Below, piece after piece: positions 43,343 through 52,943 of a stretch of DNA of 64,000 bases. A model generated the notes under the pieces. That model worked only from the letters and a program-made list of their open reading frames with translations. It was not told the origin of the DNA and made no database searches. The first letter of the stretch is position 1. Each line of letters begins with the position of its first letter. The position numbers were made by a program, and so were the translations under genes. The DNA is from an uncultured Lachnospiraceae bacterium (lineage in GTDB: Bacteria > Bacillota > Clostridia > Lachnospirales > Lachnospiraceae): the NCBI GenBank assembly GCA_910589075.1, contig CAJUSK010000005.1, positions 1-64,000 of the forward strand, given 5' to 3'.

Positions 43343-45928
43343 ATGAAAAACATGCCTTTGCTGCGTTCTTTAAAAGTGAATGTAGCAGTAATCATTTGCT
43401 TAAATATTTTCGTGTTTTCTTTTCTCGGAATTTCTATCAACAATATGTGCGAGAACACCATTGAAAATATAGGCACTGATTATATGGCTGGAATGAATGA
43501 GCAGGTATCTTTACATTTTGAAACGGTTATTGATCTTCGCTTGACGATGGCGGAATCCATAGCGCATATTGCGGCAGGAGAAGAGAATTCCGGTTATGGA
43601 TCAAAGGAGGAGATCGAATACGGCGCACAGGCAAGGCATTTTTCATGCGCTGCCCTGTATTCATCAGACGGCGGGATCGAAATGGTTTACGGAGATCCGG
43701 TAGAACTGAATCACCCGGAAACGTTTTTGGAAAGCCTGAAAAACGGAGAACGCAAAGTTGCGTCTGCGACAGATAATCATGGGAACGGGATCATTTTGTT
43801 TGGTATTCCCTGCGAATATCCTATGTCAGACGGTAGTGAGAGTCTTGCGATTGTGGTAGGACTTTCCACCAAATATATGGGAGAGGTTCTCTTTCTTGAG
43901 TCTGACAGTTCGCAGATGTATTCCTTTGTTATACGTAAGGATGGTACTTATGTTGTCCAGAATCAGGGCGACAAAAATGAAACTTATTTTAACCGGCTAT
44001 ATAAAATCTTCGAGGGCCAGAGGGAAGAAGCGGATTCCTATGTAAAGCAGATGACAGACGCCATGGACGCAGGTGAAGATTACGCTGTTATACTGAAAAG
44101 CGATGAATCGCGTTGTCATCTGTATTGTACAAATCTTCCCTATTGCGAATGGTATCTGGTGACGATCCTTCCTTTTGACGGACTGGATCAGGCGATTTCG
44201 GGGATGGGAAGACATTGGCTTACCCTCGTTTATACAGCGTCTTCTCTGGTAATCATTATGCTCCTTTACTTGTTCTTTCGGTATTTGCGAGTGTTCAGGA
44301 ACCAGGTATCTGAGTTAAAGCGTATGAACACAGAAATGGATGCGGCCCGGAAAGCGGCTGAAGAGGCGCAAAAGGAAGCAGAACATGCCAATGCGGCAAA
44401 GCAGGAATTCCTTTCCAGCATGAGCCACGACATCCGTACACCTATGAACGCCATCATTGGTATGACGTCCCTGGCCACAACCAATGCGCATAAGCCGGAA
44501 CAGGTTCAGGAATATCTGCGGAAAATAGCATTGTCCAGTAAACATTTGCTGGGGCTGATCAATGATGTACTGGATATATCGAAGATTGAAAGCGGAAAAA
44601 TGACGCTGAATGTGGGGCTGGTGTCATTTAGAGAAGTAATGGACAGCATTGTCAATATCATACAGCCCCAGGTGAAGGCAAAAAATCAACGGTTTGATGT
44701 CCTGGCTTATGAAATTCTTTCGGAGGATGTGTGTTGTGACAGTGTGCGGCTGAACCAGGTATTGATTAATCTGCTGGGCAATGCCGTCAAATTTACGCCG
44801 GAAAACGGCACTGTTCAGGTGATTGTATATCAGGAACCACTGCGGGAGGATACTTCCTGTGTCCGCACGCATTTCCTGGTGCGTGATACAGGGATTGGTA
44901 TGTCGGAGGAATATCAGAAGAAAATATTTGACTCTTTCAGCAGAGAAGATACCACGCGTGTACAGAAAACCGAAGGGTCCGGGCTGGGAATGGCAATCAC
45001 CAAATTTATTGTGGACGCAATGGGCGGTACCATTTCTGTCAGCAGCGAACAGGGACGGGGAAGCGAGTTTCACGTTATCCTTGATCTGGCAAAAGTGGCA
45101 GAACAGGAGATGGATACAGTACTTCCCGCCTGGAATATGCTCGTGGTCGATGAGGATGAACGCGTATGTATGAGCGCAGTCCATTCCTTACAGTCGCTTG
45201 GTATCCGCTCTGAATGGTGTCTGAGTGCAGAACGTGCAATGGAACTGATTGCTGAACGACATGATGGCAATGACGATTATCAGATAGTCCTCTTAGGCTG
45301 GAATTTGCCGGGGATGAACGGAATCGAAGCTGCACGGAAGATTCAATCGAGTTATGGAAAAAACAGTCCGGCGTTGTTCCTTGCGGCCTGTGACTGGAGC
45401 AGTATGGAAAAGGAAGCACGAGAGGCAGGAATCTCCGGGTTTATTACCAGGCCTCTGTTTCAGTCTGCCTTATATGATGCGCTCAAAGCATTTGCCGGTG
45501 TTACCGATAAAAAAGATGTCAGTGGAGAAGAAGAGATTGGCCTGGAACTGAGCGGGAAGCATGTCCTGCTGGCAGAGGACAATGAGCTGAACTGGGAAGT
45601 TGCCAGAGAGCTGCTTTCTGTCCTTGAGATGGAATTGGAATGGGTTGAAAACGGGCAGATCTGTGTCACAAAATTTGAAGAGTCTCCGGTTGGCTATTAT
45701 GATGCGATTATTATGGATGTGAGAATGCCGGTGATGAACGGTTACGAAGCGACCAGGGCCATCCGGGAAATGGAGCGCGAGGATGCGGATATTCCGATTA
45801 TTGCAATGACGGCCGATGCTTTTTCGGAAGACATTCAAAAGTGTTTGGAGTGCGGTATGAACGACCATCTGGCCAAACCGATTGATATTCAGTCGGTTGT
45901 CTATAAACTGAAAAAATACCTGAAATAA
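43343..45928 (+). CDS. membrane hybrid histidine kinase with one degenerate and one intact receiver
   Basis: This 861-residue protein starts at ATG 43343 after AAGGAG. Order: membrane helix (about 10-33), extracytoplasmic sensor of Cache type (about 34-290), second membrane helix (about 293-316), coiled coil, and a HisKA with H362 in M-S-H-D-I-R-T-P-M-N-A-I-I-G. The HATPase has N-L-L-G-N-A-V-K-F-T and D-T-G-I-G-M-S. Receiver 1 has Gly652 where the phospho-Asp is expected (V-L-L-G-W-N-L-P-G-M-N-G). Receiver 2 is intact with D792 (I-M-D-V-R-M-P-V-M-N-G). It follows the cytosolic kinase by 80 bases and probably forms a signalling pair with it. Confidence 0.88.
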   Translation: MKNMPLLRSLKVNVAVIICLNIFVFSFLGISINNMCENTIENIGTDYMAGMNEQVSLHFETVIDLRLTMAESIAHIAAGEENSGYGSKEEIEYGAQARHFSCAALYSSDGGIEMVYGDPVELNHPETFLESLKNGERKVASATDNHGNGIILFGIPCEYPMSDGSESLAIVVGLSTKYMGEVLFLESDSSQMYSFVIRKDGTYVVQNQGDKNETYFNRLYKIFEGQREEADSYVKQMTDAMDAGEDYAVILKSDESRCHLYCTNLPYCEWYLVTILPFDGLDQAISGMGRHWLTLVYTASSLVIIMLLYLFFRYLRVFRNQVSELKRMNTEMDAARKAAEEAQKEAEHANAAKQEFLSSMSHDIRTPMNAIIGMTSLATTNAHKPEQVQEYLRKIALSSKHLLGLINDVLDISKIESGKMTLNVGLVSFREVMDSIVNIIQPQVKAKNQRFDVLAYEILSEDVCCDSVRLNQVLINLLGNAVKFTPENGTVQVIVYQEPLREDTSCVRTHFLVRDTGIGMSEEYQKKIFDSFSREDTTRVQKTEGSGLGMAITKFIVDAMGGTISVSSEQGRGSEFHVILDLAKVAEQEMDTVLPAWNMLVVDEDERVCMSAVHSLQSLGIRSEWCLSAERAMELIAERHDGNDDYQIVLLGWNLPGMNGIEAARKIQSSYGKNSPALFLAACDWSSMEKEAREAGISGFITRPLFQSALYDALKAFAGVTDKKDVSGEEEIGLELSGKHVLLAEDNELNWEVARELLSVLEMELEWVENGQICVTKFEESPVGYYDAIIMDVRMPVMNGYEATRAIREMEREDADIPIIAMTADAFSEDIQKCLECGMNDHLAKPIDIQSVVYKLKKYLK

Positions 45929-46043
45929 GCATTTGCTTTCCCAGGACCGCCCGGTATTTTGGGCTTTGTGCCCGTCATGGAGTGTGATATTTGTGGGCGC
46001 CGTCTCCGGGTGGCAGCGGGGACAGTGCCCTTACCGGAGCCAG

Positions 46044-46077
46044 AACAAGGATTTGCCAGCGCAAATCCTTGTTTTTT
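46044..46077 (+). terminator. terminator of the histidine kinase pair
   Basis: AACAAGGATTTG (46044-46055) and CAAATCCTTGTT (46062-46073) form a 12-bp perfect stem, and the T run continues to 46077. Confidence 0.88.
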
Positions 46078-46198
46078 CGTTCCTGTACATCCCGGTTCCG
46101 GAATAAAGCCGTTTTCACTTCTTCGTAATCGCTGGTTCCGGATACCATGGATACCACCGCCGAAACAATGTTCTTTCCTTGTGCCGTTGGGCTGATAA

Positions 46199-46834
46199 TC
46201 ATTCTGTATTTGCTGACAAAGTTTGCATGAGAACAAAGAACTGTTGCGCTTCGCCGGTACAGAAATACGCGTACCATGCGTCTAATGTATTTGGATGGAA
46301 AACGTCTAAATATGCAATGATCTGTTTTGCCCACAGCAAGGCTCCGGTGGAACTTGCGGTAATCAGGTTGTGATCCGCAACAGAGGGGTTGTCCACATAA
46401 AAATTTTGTCCTTTGTAGATGGGTGAAACCATTTCAAGATAGCCCGCCCCATTGCTGGTGTGCCGTCTTTTATCCAACAGACCGGCATTTGCCAGCGCAA
46501 CAGTTGCGCCACAGATAGCGCATACCACAGCACCTGCGGCAAGCAGTTCACCGGCTTTTTTGACAATGGTGCCATGCGCAGGATGGTCCCAGGTATTTGC
46601 TCCCGGTAACAGCAGTACGCTTTTCTCATTTACTGCAATATCCTCAATGATACAATCGGGAATGACGGTCAGCCCGCCCATTGTTTTCACGGGTTTTTTT
46701 GAAACGCCCACTGTTTTGACAGATACTTCCGGCGCTCCTTTTTTGAAAAAACGTCTGGAATTTAATTCTGCTGTAACATACCCCAGCTCCCAGTCTGCCA
46801 AAGTGTCTAAAACATATACATAGATTGTGAACAT
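46199..46834 (-). CDS. DJ-1/PfpI-family protein (type 1 glutamine amidotransferase fold)
   Basis: The 211-residue protein is read from ATG 46834 after TGGAGGAAATT. The fold is recognised from F-T-I-Y-V-Y-V-L-D-T-L-A-D-W-E, then L-L-L-P-G-A-N-T-W. The nucleophile-elbow cysteine C108 is in A-I-C-G-A-T-V-A-L-A. Members include peptidases, glyoxalases and repair or stress proteins, as well as amidotransferase-like enzymes; substrate is unknown. It is divergent from a WYL-type regulator that may control it. Confidence 0.85.
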   Translation of the reverse strand: MFTIYVYVLDTLADWELGYVTAELNSRRFFKKGAPEVSVKTVGVSKKPVKTMGGLTVIPDCIIEDIAVNEKSVLLLPGANTWDHPAHGTIVKKAGELLAAGAVVCAICGATVALANAGLLDKRRHTSNGAGYLEMVSPIYKGQNFYVDNPSVADHNLITASSTGALLWAKQIIAYLDVFHPNTLDAWYAYFCTGEAQQFFVLMQTLSANTE

Positions 46835-46894
46835 AATTTCCTCCATTTGCTTTCGTATTTGGTTTGCTTATGCCTTTATCCTATCATCCAATCA

Positions 46895-46923
46895 TTGACA
46901 ACAATATGGCAACAATTTATTAT
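46895..46923 (+). promoter_or_regulatory. promoter of the WYL regulator gene
   Basis: Consensus TTGACA (46895-46900), 17 bases and TATTAT (46918-46923) lie 34 bases before the start codon. The divergent DJ-1/PfpI gene starts 60 bases to the left, so one operator here could govern both. Confidence 0.7.
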
Positions 46924-46957
46924 AAAATATAAGAGTTTATGAAAAGGCGGCTGCCAA

Positions 46958-47902
46958 ATGAAAGTTGACAGGCTTGTTAGCATTATTATGACACTTCTGG
47001 AGAAAGAGCGTATAGGCGCACAGGCGTTAGCAGATGCGTTTGAAGTTTCGCCCCGCACAATTTACCGTGACATAGAGGCAATCAATATGGCGGGTATCCC
47101 TGTTCGTTCAAGACCAGGGGTTGGCGGCGGCTTTGAAATTATGCCGGCATACAAACTTGATAAAAAGGTTTTTTCCACGGCTGATCTCTCTGCAATCCTG
47201 CTGGGGCTTTCCGGTCTTTCAAATGTGGTACGAGGCGATGAACTGGTAAATACCCTGGCGAAAGTCAAAAGTTTGATCCCTGCTGAAAAAACGAAAGACA
47301 TTGAAGAAAAGGCAAATCAAATCTGCATAGATGTAAGTCCGTGGGCAGGGAATAAATCTGTCCAGCCTTATTTGGAAATCATCAGAACTGCTCTGCAGGA
47401 TCATAAGCTGCTATGCTTTGAATATACGGCGCATCATGGGAATAAAACTGTGCGGACGGTGGAGCCATATCAGCTTATATTGAAAGGCAGCCACTGGTAT
47501 TTTCAAGGTTATTGCCATATCAGAAATGCGTATCGTCTATTCAGGCTGTCCCGTATGTCAGAGCTGCAAATGAAGCAGGAAACTTTTATTCCGCGGGAGT
47601 TCCCAAAACCCATTCTGGATTTTACGGAAATTGTGGAAACGATGCAGACAGAAATCAAAATTCGCATTCATAAATCTGTGTTGGACAGGGTGCTTGAATA
47701 TTGTACATATGATCACTTCGTGCCGGATAATGACGAGTATTACATAGTAAATTTCCCATTTATTGAAAACGACTATTATTATGATATCCTTCTTGGTTTC
47801 GGAGATAAATGCGAGTGCCTTGAGCCATTGCATATCCGTACAGCGATAAAGGGCAAAATACAGGATATGGCTGCGTTATACGATCATGTTGGGGTAGAAT
47901 GA
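46958..47902 (+). CDS. YafY-type transcriptional regulator (HTH plus WYL domain)
   Basis: The 314-residue protein has an N-terminal winged helix-turn-helix (HTH_11 type): I-G-A-Q-A-L-A-D-A-F-E-V-S-P-R-T-I-Y-R-D, then A-G-I-P-V-R-S-R-P-G-V-G-G-G. A WYL domain follows (about 140-220) with E-P-Y-Q-L-I-L-K-G-S-H-W-Y-F-Q-G-Y and Y-R-L-F-R-L-S-R-M. WYL domains are thought to sense ligands such as nucleotides. Divergence from the DJ-1/PfpI gene suggests local control. Confidence 0.9.
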   Translation: MKVDRLVSIIMTLLEKERIGAQALADAFEVSPRTIYRDIEAINMAGIPVRSRPGVGGGFEIMPAYKLDKKVFSTADLSAILLGLSGLSNVVRGDELVNTLAKVKSLIPAEKTKDIEEKANQICIDVSPWAGNKSVQPYLEIIRTALQDHKLLCFEYTAHHGNKTVRTVEPYQLILKGSHWYFQGYCHIRNAYRLFRLSRMSELQMKQETFIPREFPKPILDFTEIVETMQTEIKIRIHKSVLDRVLEYCTYDHFVPDNDEYYIVNFPFIENDYYYDILLGFGDKCECLEPLHIRTAIKGKIQDMAALYDHVGVE

Positions 47903-47983
47903 AAGTGGCAAAAGAAGAAAAAGAAAGCCATTCCGGATACAGGCAGGAAGGATTCTTTGTTTAGAAAAAACCAGGGAGAGACT

Positions 47984-48721
47984 ATGAAAAAAAAGATAAA
48001 AAATGTTGTATTTACGTTGCTGTTTTTAACAGGGGGCATTTCTGTTGTTTTTTTGGCATATTTGCATTTTTTTGCATCGGATGATAAAGATCTTGCCGGG
48101 GAATGGACTGCCGATCTGGATATGACAGAACAGGCTGCAATCGCAGCTTTTAGCTGGCTGCAGGACATAGAAGGCGTTTCCGTCTCTCTGGAGGAGATGG
48201 AGGACTGTATGCAGGGATTGACCGTACAGGTCAATCTGACATTTGAGCCAACTTCCCGTCGGGAGGGGACTTTCCACTGCATGGTTGAGCAGGAAAGCTA
48301 TGATGCCTGCACACAGGCAGCCTATGGGGCATTTGCCGCAGCATTTTGGGAACTTCTGGCTGAGCGGCTTTCCATGGCGGGTTATACGGGCAGTATGGAC
48401 GAGGAAGCCCTGGAGGCTCTTGTAACCGAAACATTTGGGATGCCCACGGATGCCTATCTGATGTCTTATGGCCCGGAGCTGTTGCCGCCTCTGGAAGAAT
48501 TACAGGCACACTATGATGGCAGTGGCACGTATAAGACCACGGAGGATATTCTGACCAGACAGTTTGACGGAGGCGGCGCTGCTGTCACAAGGGAAGAATA
48601 CTATATCCGGAAAGATTCCAGCCTGCTCCTGTCAGAAGGAACAGAGGATGATGGATCCGGTCTTTCTTTGGCTCAGGATCTGGTGCTATACACTTTACAG
48701 CAGCCCGCAAATGCGCAGTGA
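47984..48721 (+). CDS. membrane-anchored/exported protein of unknown function
   Basis: The 245-residue protein is read from ATG 47984 (GGGAGAGACT upstream); a TTG start at 47957 is less likely. A basic start K-K-K-I-K-N and one hydrophobic helix (about 8-26, V-V-F-T-L-L-F-L-T-G-G-I-S-V-V-F-L) place the rest outside the cell. The exterior part is acidic with no recognised motif. It ends 10 bases before a D-Ala-D-Ala carboxypeptidase gene, so it may have a cell-wall role; that is inference from context. Confidence 0.65.
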   Translation: MKKKIKNVVFTLLFLTGGISVVFLAYLHFFASDDKDLAGEWTADLDMTEQAAIAAFSWLQDIEGVSVSLEEMEDCMQGLTVQVNLTFEPTSRREGTFHCMVEQESYDACTQAAYGAFAAAFWELLAERLSMAGYTGSMDEEALEALVTETFGMPTDAYLMSYGPELLPPLEELQAHYDGSGTYKTTEDILTRQFDGGGAAVTREEYYIRKDSSLLLSEGTEDDGSGLSLAQDLVLYTLQQPANAQ

Positions 48722-48731
48722 GGGAGAGTTT

Positions 48732-50204
48732 ATGAAAACGATTTTGCAGAAAACAGTTTCCATTCTATTGCTGTTGTCCGCAATTCTGACAGGTTTCATT
48801 CTGCCGGTCATGCAGGCAGATGCAAGTTTCGAAATTCCGGGGACTTGTCAGGTTCAGACAGATGCCGGCGGTAGCGGCACTGTAAAAACGCTGGATTATA
48901 GCTATGATGACAATACCTATTTTTCGTTGCGGGATATAGCCATGCTTCTGAAGGATACGGAGCAATCGTTCTCGCTGGAAATTACGGGCAGTGCCGTTTC
49001 TCTGAATCCGGGCAGTGCCTATACACCTGTGGGAGTGGAAAATGTTCCCTGGGAAGGCAGCGGCGCCATGGATATTGCCTTGCGGAGAAATGAATTTAAA
49101 GTGAATGGAGAAAAGGTATTTTACTATACGCTGATTACGCAGCTGCCCTCCGGGGATTATGATTGTTTTATGATGGCAGCGGATTTGGCTATGATTCTGG
49201 ATATGGGTGTTACCGTTTCGTCAGCAGGATCCTTACAGATCCATACACAAAAGCCTTTTGATCTTTCTCCTGATGCGCTGGAAGAAGCCGGGTATTTTTA
49301 TGGGGTTAACAGCGTACTGGTGGGGGATGCCACCACAGGGGAAATATATTATCAGTATCAGTCAGATACGCCTTACCCTATAGCCAGCACCTCCAAACTT
49401 ATGACGTGCCTTTTGACCATGGAGGCCATTTCGGCCGGACAGCTTACTCCTGATTCACAGGTTACAATTTCTCATGCAGTTCAGTCGTTGGCCGTTTCAA
49501 GTGATGGGGTGGTTCCTCTGAAAGCCGGAGAACAGATTTCTGTACAGGAACTTTTGGTGGGGGCTCTTCTGCCCTCCAGTAATGAATGTGCATTGTGCCT
49601 GGCCGAATCAGTGGCCGGCTCGGAGGATGTGTTTGTACAAAGGATGAATGCGAAGGCTCAGGAACTGGGACTTTCCCAGACGATTTTCTATAATAGCAAT
49701 GGTCTGCCCTCTTTTACAGAGGATTTTATTCCGGCAAAGCGTCAGAACAGCATGAGTGCAAAGGATATGTTCCGGCTGGCATCTTACCTTTTGAACGTGT
49801 ATCCTCAGATTACGGACATCACATCCCTTGAAGAAGCCACACTGGAATCTCTTGATTTTAAAGTGCGCAATACCAATCCGCTTCTGCACAATTTGCCCGA
49901 AACCACCGGTCTGAAAACCGGAACGACCAACAGAGCGGGTGCCTGTCTGGTGACTTCTCTGACTGCGGATGACGGAACGATGGAACATGACCTGGTGGTT
50001 ATCGTACTTGGTGCAGAAGATTCCATAGAAAGGGGACGTGTTTCCGGAATGCTGGCAAGGTATGCACTGAATACTTTTGCAAGTGGGACAGAAGGAACAG
50101 AATCGGGAACGGATGTCCAGACCACCAAAAACCTGCCCACACATGCGGAGGCGGCAGTAGACCGGGTGATCCGAACCGCAAGAAAACATCAGCTTTCTGA
50201 ATGA
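48732..50204 (+). CDS. D-alanyl-D-alanine carboxypeptidase (peptidase S11) with N-terminal stalk domain
   Basis: This enzyme trims the stem peptide of peptidoglycan. The 490-residue protein is read from ATG 48732 after GAGGGAGAGTTT, with a signal peptide (about 1-32) ending near M-Q-A-D-A-S. A domain resembling the copper-amine-oxidase N-terminal stalk (Y-F-S-L-R-D-I-A-M-L-L) spans about 45-175. The catalytic domain has S219-T-S-K222 (S-x-x-K), S-S-N-E-C for S-x-N, and L-K-T-G-T-T for K-T-G. No clear C-terminal amphipathic anchor is seen. Confidence 0.9.
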   Translation: MKTILQKTVSILLLLSAILTGFILPVMQADASFEIPGTCQVQTDAGGSGTVKTLDYSYDDNTYFSLRDIAMLLKDTEQSFSLEITGSAVSLNPGSAYTPVGVENVPWEGSGAMDIALRRNEFKVNGEKVFYYTLITQLPSGDYDCFMMAADLAMILDMGVTVSSAGSLQIHTQKPFDLSPDALEEAGYFYGVNSVLVGDATTGEIYYQYQSDTPYPIASTSKLMTCLLTMEAISAGQLTPDSQVTISHAVQSLAVSSDGVVPLKAGEQISVQELLVGALLPSSNECALCLAESVAGSEDVFVQRMNAKAQELGLSQTIFYNSNGLPSFTEDFIPAKRQNSMSAKDMFRLASYLLNVYPQITDITSLEEATLESLDFKVRNTNPLLHNLPETTGLKTGTTNRAGACLVTSLTADDGTMEHDLVVIVLGAEDSIERGRVSGMLARYALNTFASGTEGTESGTDVQTTKNLPTHAEAAVDRVIRTARKHQLSE

Positions 50205-50243
50205 CAATGCTATGGACGTGTTTAAAAAATACTTTCATAAAGT

Positions 50244-51383
50244 ATGGGTGATGATATGGACAAGAAAAAAATAACCAATATGGAAGTAAAGAGGAAAAAC
50301 AGGAATGAGGTGTTCCGCTATATCTGTAAACACGGAACGGTGTCAAACCCCGATATTTCTTATAATATGCAGATCAGTCTGCCTACGGCAACACAGATTA
50401 CAAAAGAGCTGTTGGCGGAAGGCTTGTTGGAGGAAAAGGGGGAATTGCAGTCAACCGGAGGGAGAAGGGCGAAAGCCTTCTCGGCGGTTGTAAATGCAAG
50501 GCTGGCGGTGGGGCTGGATATTACCAAAAACCATATTGCGCTGGTGCTGACCAATATCGTGGGAGAAATACTGAAATATGATCGTATCCATCAGCCATAT
50601 GTTTCCGGAGAGGCTTATTATCGGGAAGTAAGTGAAAGGCTGGAACATTTTCTGGATGAAAACGGTGCTGACAGGGATAAGATCTTAGGGGTGGGAATAT
50701 CCTTTCCGGGAATTATAGATTTGGATAAAGGGCAGATCACGTATTCCCATATATTAGGCGTAGAGGATATACCGCTTGCTTCCATAAGCGCCTTTTTTTC
50801 CTATCCATGTTTTTTTCTCAATGATGCAAATGCAGGGGCTTATGCGGAGGGGTTCCATGGAGACAAGTCAGAGCGCTTTTTCTATCTTTCATTGAGCAAT
50901 ACGGTGGGCGGAGCGATTTTTGGCGGCAATGAACTGATACAGGGTAAGAATTTCCGGTGCGGCGAAGTCGGGCATATGACGGTTGTTATGGATGGAGAAA
51001 TCTGTTATTGCGGGAAGAAGGGATGTCTGGATGCTTATTGCGCTGCATGGCATTTGTCTGATGCGGCGGGCGGAAAACTGGAACAGTTTTTCTGTCTGTT
51101 GGATCAGGGGGATGCAGAGGCAGTAAGGATATGGGATTCCTATACGGAGTATCTGGCCATTGCAGTGAATAATATTTATATGGTTCTGGACTGTGATATT
51201 GTTTTAGGGGGCTATGTAGGAAGCTGCATGGGTACACATCTTCAGGAACTATGGGGTAAAGTGGCCGGGAGGAATACTTTTGGAGAAAAAGAACCCTATG
51301 TGAAAGCCTGCAATTATCAGGTGGCTGCGGCTGCATTAGGGGCAGCTCTGAAAGTGATAGAGATGTTTGTCAGCCAGATATAA
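50244..51383 (+). CDS. ROK-family transcriptional regulator
   Basis: The 379-residue protein (ATG 50244, alternative 50256) has an N-terminal winged helix-turn-helix (R-Y-I-C-K-H-G-T-V-S-N-P-D-I-S-Y-N-M-Q-I-S-L split over about 25-60). A ROK sugar-binding domain follows. G-L-D-I-T-K-N-H-I-A-L-V-L and the zinc motif C-Y-C-G-K-K-G-C-L-D-A-Y-C, preceded by G-E-V-G-H-M, are diagnostic. Such NagC/XylR-like proteins repress sugar operons and release on binding sugar. The neighbours suggest control of the polyol operon at 51758-55521. Confidence 0.88.
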   Translation: MGDDMDKKKITNMEVKRKNRNEVFRYICKHGTVSNPDISYNMQISLPTATQITKELLAEGLLEEKGELQSTGGRRAKAFSAVVNARLAVGLDITKNHIALVLTNIVGEILKYDRIHQPYVSGEAYYREVSERLEHFLDENGADRDKILGVGISFPGIIDLDKGQITYSHILGVEDIPLASISAFFSYPCFFLNDANAGAYAEGFHGDKSERFFYLSLSNTVGGAIFGGNELIQGKNFRCGEVGHMTVVMDGEICYCGKKGCLDAYCAAWHLSDAAGGKLEQFFCLLDQGDAEAVRIWDSYTEYLAIAVNNIYMVLDCDIVLGGYVGSCMGTHLQELWGKVAGRNTFGEKEPYVKACNYQVAAAALGAALKVIEMFVSQI

Positions 51384-51406
51384 AATTAAGGTTAAATAGT
51401 GTTAAA

Positions 51407-51437
51407 AAGAGGTTTCAGAAATGAGGCTTCTTTTTTT
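51407..51437 (+). terminator. terminator of the ROK gene
   Basis: AAGAGGTTTCA (51407-51417) pairs, with G-U pairs, with TGAGGCTTCTT (51422-51432), followed by a T run. Confidence 0.75.
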
Positions 51438-51511
51438 ATGTGTATTTTTAACAGAAGAGAAGGTATTGTTTTAGTGAAGGTGACGAAAGCGTTGAAGTTA
51501 CAGAAAATATC

Positions 51512-51540
51512 TTGACAAAATGAGTTTCCGGAACTAATAT
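51512..51540 (+). promoter_or_regulatory. promoter of the polyol operon, with possible operator
   Basis: Consensus TTGACA (51512-51517), 17 bases and TAATAT (51535-51540) lie about 220 bases before the dehydrogenase start. An imperfect dyad, ACTATTTAATAAAGT (51556-51570), follows the -10 and could bind the ROK repressor. The long leader to 51757 contains no other recognisable element. Confidence 0.7.
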
Positions 51541-51757
51541 AAAATACATAATAAAACTATTTAATAAAGTAATAATAAAAGTCAGATTTAAGCAGAGGAA
51601 TAAGTGGAGAGAAAGACCAATGAAGCAGGTAAGATCAGCAAAGTTGGTATATTGCAGGAGCACACAGACGGGCTGCGGCGAATGAAGTGCGCAAGAACCA
51701 TTCACTGGTTAAATACGCCAGACCAATAAAAATGAAAGAAAGATGGAGGGAACGATC

Positions 51758-52807
51758 ATGGAAGGAAAAATGAAGGTAGCGGTAATGCTGGGGACTGGAA
51801 AGATAGGATTTGAAGAACGGGATATCCCGAAAGCAAAAGACAATGAAGTGCTCGTCAAGTTGGAGTATGTGGGAATCTGCGGCAGCGACCTGCATTATTA
51901 TGAGACGGGGGCAATCGGTGATTATGTGGTAAATCCGCCCTTTGTGCTTGGGCATGAGCCGGGTGGAACAGTGGTGGAAGTCGGGAAGGATGTGAAGCAC
52001 CTGAAAGTGGGAGACAGGGTTGCGTTGGAGCCGGGTAAGACCTGCGGACACTGTGAGTTCTGTAAGACGGGACATTACAATCTCTGCCCGGATGTGGTCT
52101 TTTTTGCAACGCCGCCAGTAGACGGGGTATTTCAGGAATATGTGGCACATGAAGCGGATCTCTGTTTTAAACTGCCTGATAACGTAAGCACCATGGAAGG
52201 TGCGCTCATTGAGCCTCTGGCCGTGGGTTTCCATGCCGCTATGCAGGGAGGTGCAAGAGCAGGACAGACAGCGGTTGTCATGGGGGCAGGCTGTATCGGC
52301 CTTGTGACAATGATGGCTTTAAAGGCAATGGGCGTGTCAAAGGTGTATATGGTAGACATTATGGAAAAACGTCTCCGGAAGGCACTGGAGTTGGGGGCTG
52401 ACGGCATTATCAATGGTGCTCAGACAGACGCCGTGGAAGAAATAAGGAAATTGACGAATGGGAAAGGCTGTGACCTGGCAGTGGAAACCGCTGGCACACA
52501 GATCACCACAGTGCAGACGATACATATGACAAAGAAGGGGGCAACGATTGTGCTGGTAGGTTACAGCAAGAGCGGAGAAATGATGCTGCCCATGAGCCTT
52601 GCACTGGATAAGGAGCTGACGTTTAAAACGGTATTTCGTTACCGCCATATCTATCCGATGGCGATAGAGGCTGTTGCGGCGGGCAAGGTAGACCTGAAAG
52701 GTATCGTGACAGATATCTTCGGGCTTGACGAGACACAGAAAGCCATGGACTACAGCGTGAATCATAAAACGGATATTGTAAAAGCAGTGATAAAAATTGC
52801 AGAGTAG
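51758..52807 (+). CDS. zinc-dependent polyol dehydrogenase (sorbitol/xylitol type)
   Basis: The 349-residue protein is read from ATG 51758 after GGAGGGAACGATC. It is a medium-chain dehydrogenase. The catalytic-zinc cysteine is in G-I-C-G-S-D-L-H-Y-Y, with G-H-E-P-G-G. A structural-zinc loop has cysteines C-G-H-C-E-F-C-K-T-G-H-Y-N-L-C, and the NAD-binding G-A-G-C-I-G-L is present. G-S-D-L-H-Y-Y-E-T-G is typical of sorbitol and xylitol dehydrogenases, which oxidise the polyol to fructose or xylulose. The kinase downstream fits a ketose product. Confidence 0.9.
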   Translation: MEGKMKVAVMLGTGKIGFEERDIPKAKDNEVLVKLEYVGICGSDLHYYETGAIGDYVVNPPFVLGHEPGGTVVEVGKDVKHLKVGDRVALEPGKTCGHCEFCKTGHYNLCPDVVFFATPPVDGVFQEYVAHEADLCFKLPDNVSTMEGALIEPLAVGFHAAMQGGARAGQTAVVMGAGCIGLVTMMALKAMGVSKVYMVDIMEKRLRKALELGADGIINGAQTDAVEEIRKLTNGKGCDLAVETAGTQITTVQTIHMTKKGATIVLVGYSKSGEMMLPMSLALDKELTFKTVFRYRHIYPMAIEAVAAGKVDLKGIVTDIFGLDETQKAMDYSVNHKTDIVKAVIKIAE

Positions 52808-52943
52808 CCAGTGTCAGTCAAAACGCCTCAAGGGGGCAGGGGAAAGAGCAACTTTCTTACGGGGTATAGTTTTTTACCCTTACGGATCGAACAATGGGAA
52901 AATCGAATGCAGCCAGTATTGATAGCAGGAGAGGTGGATTGTA

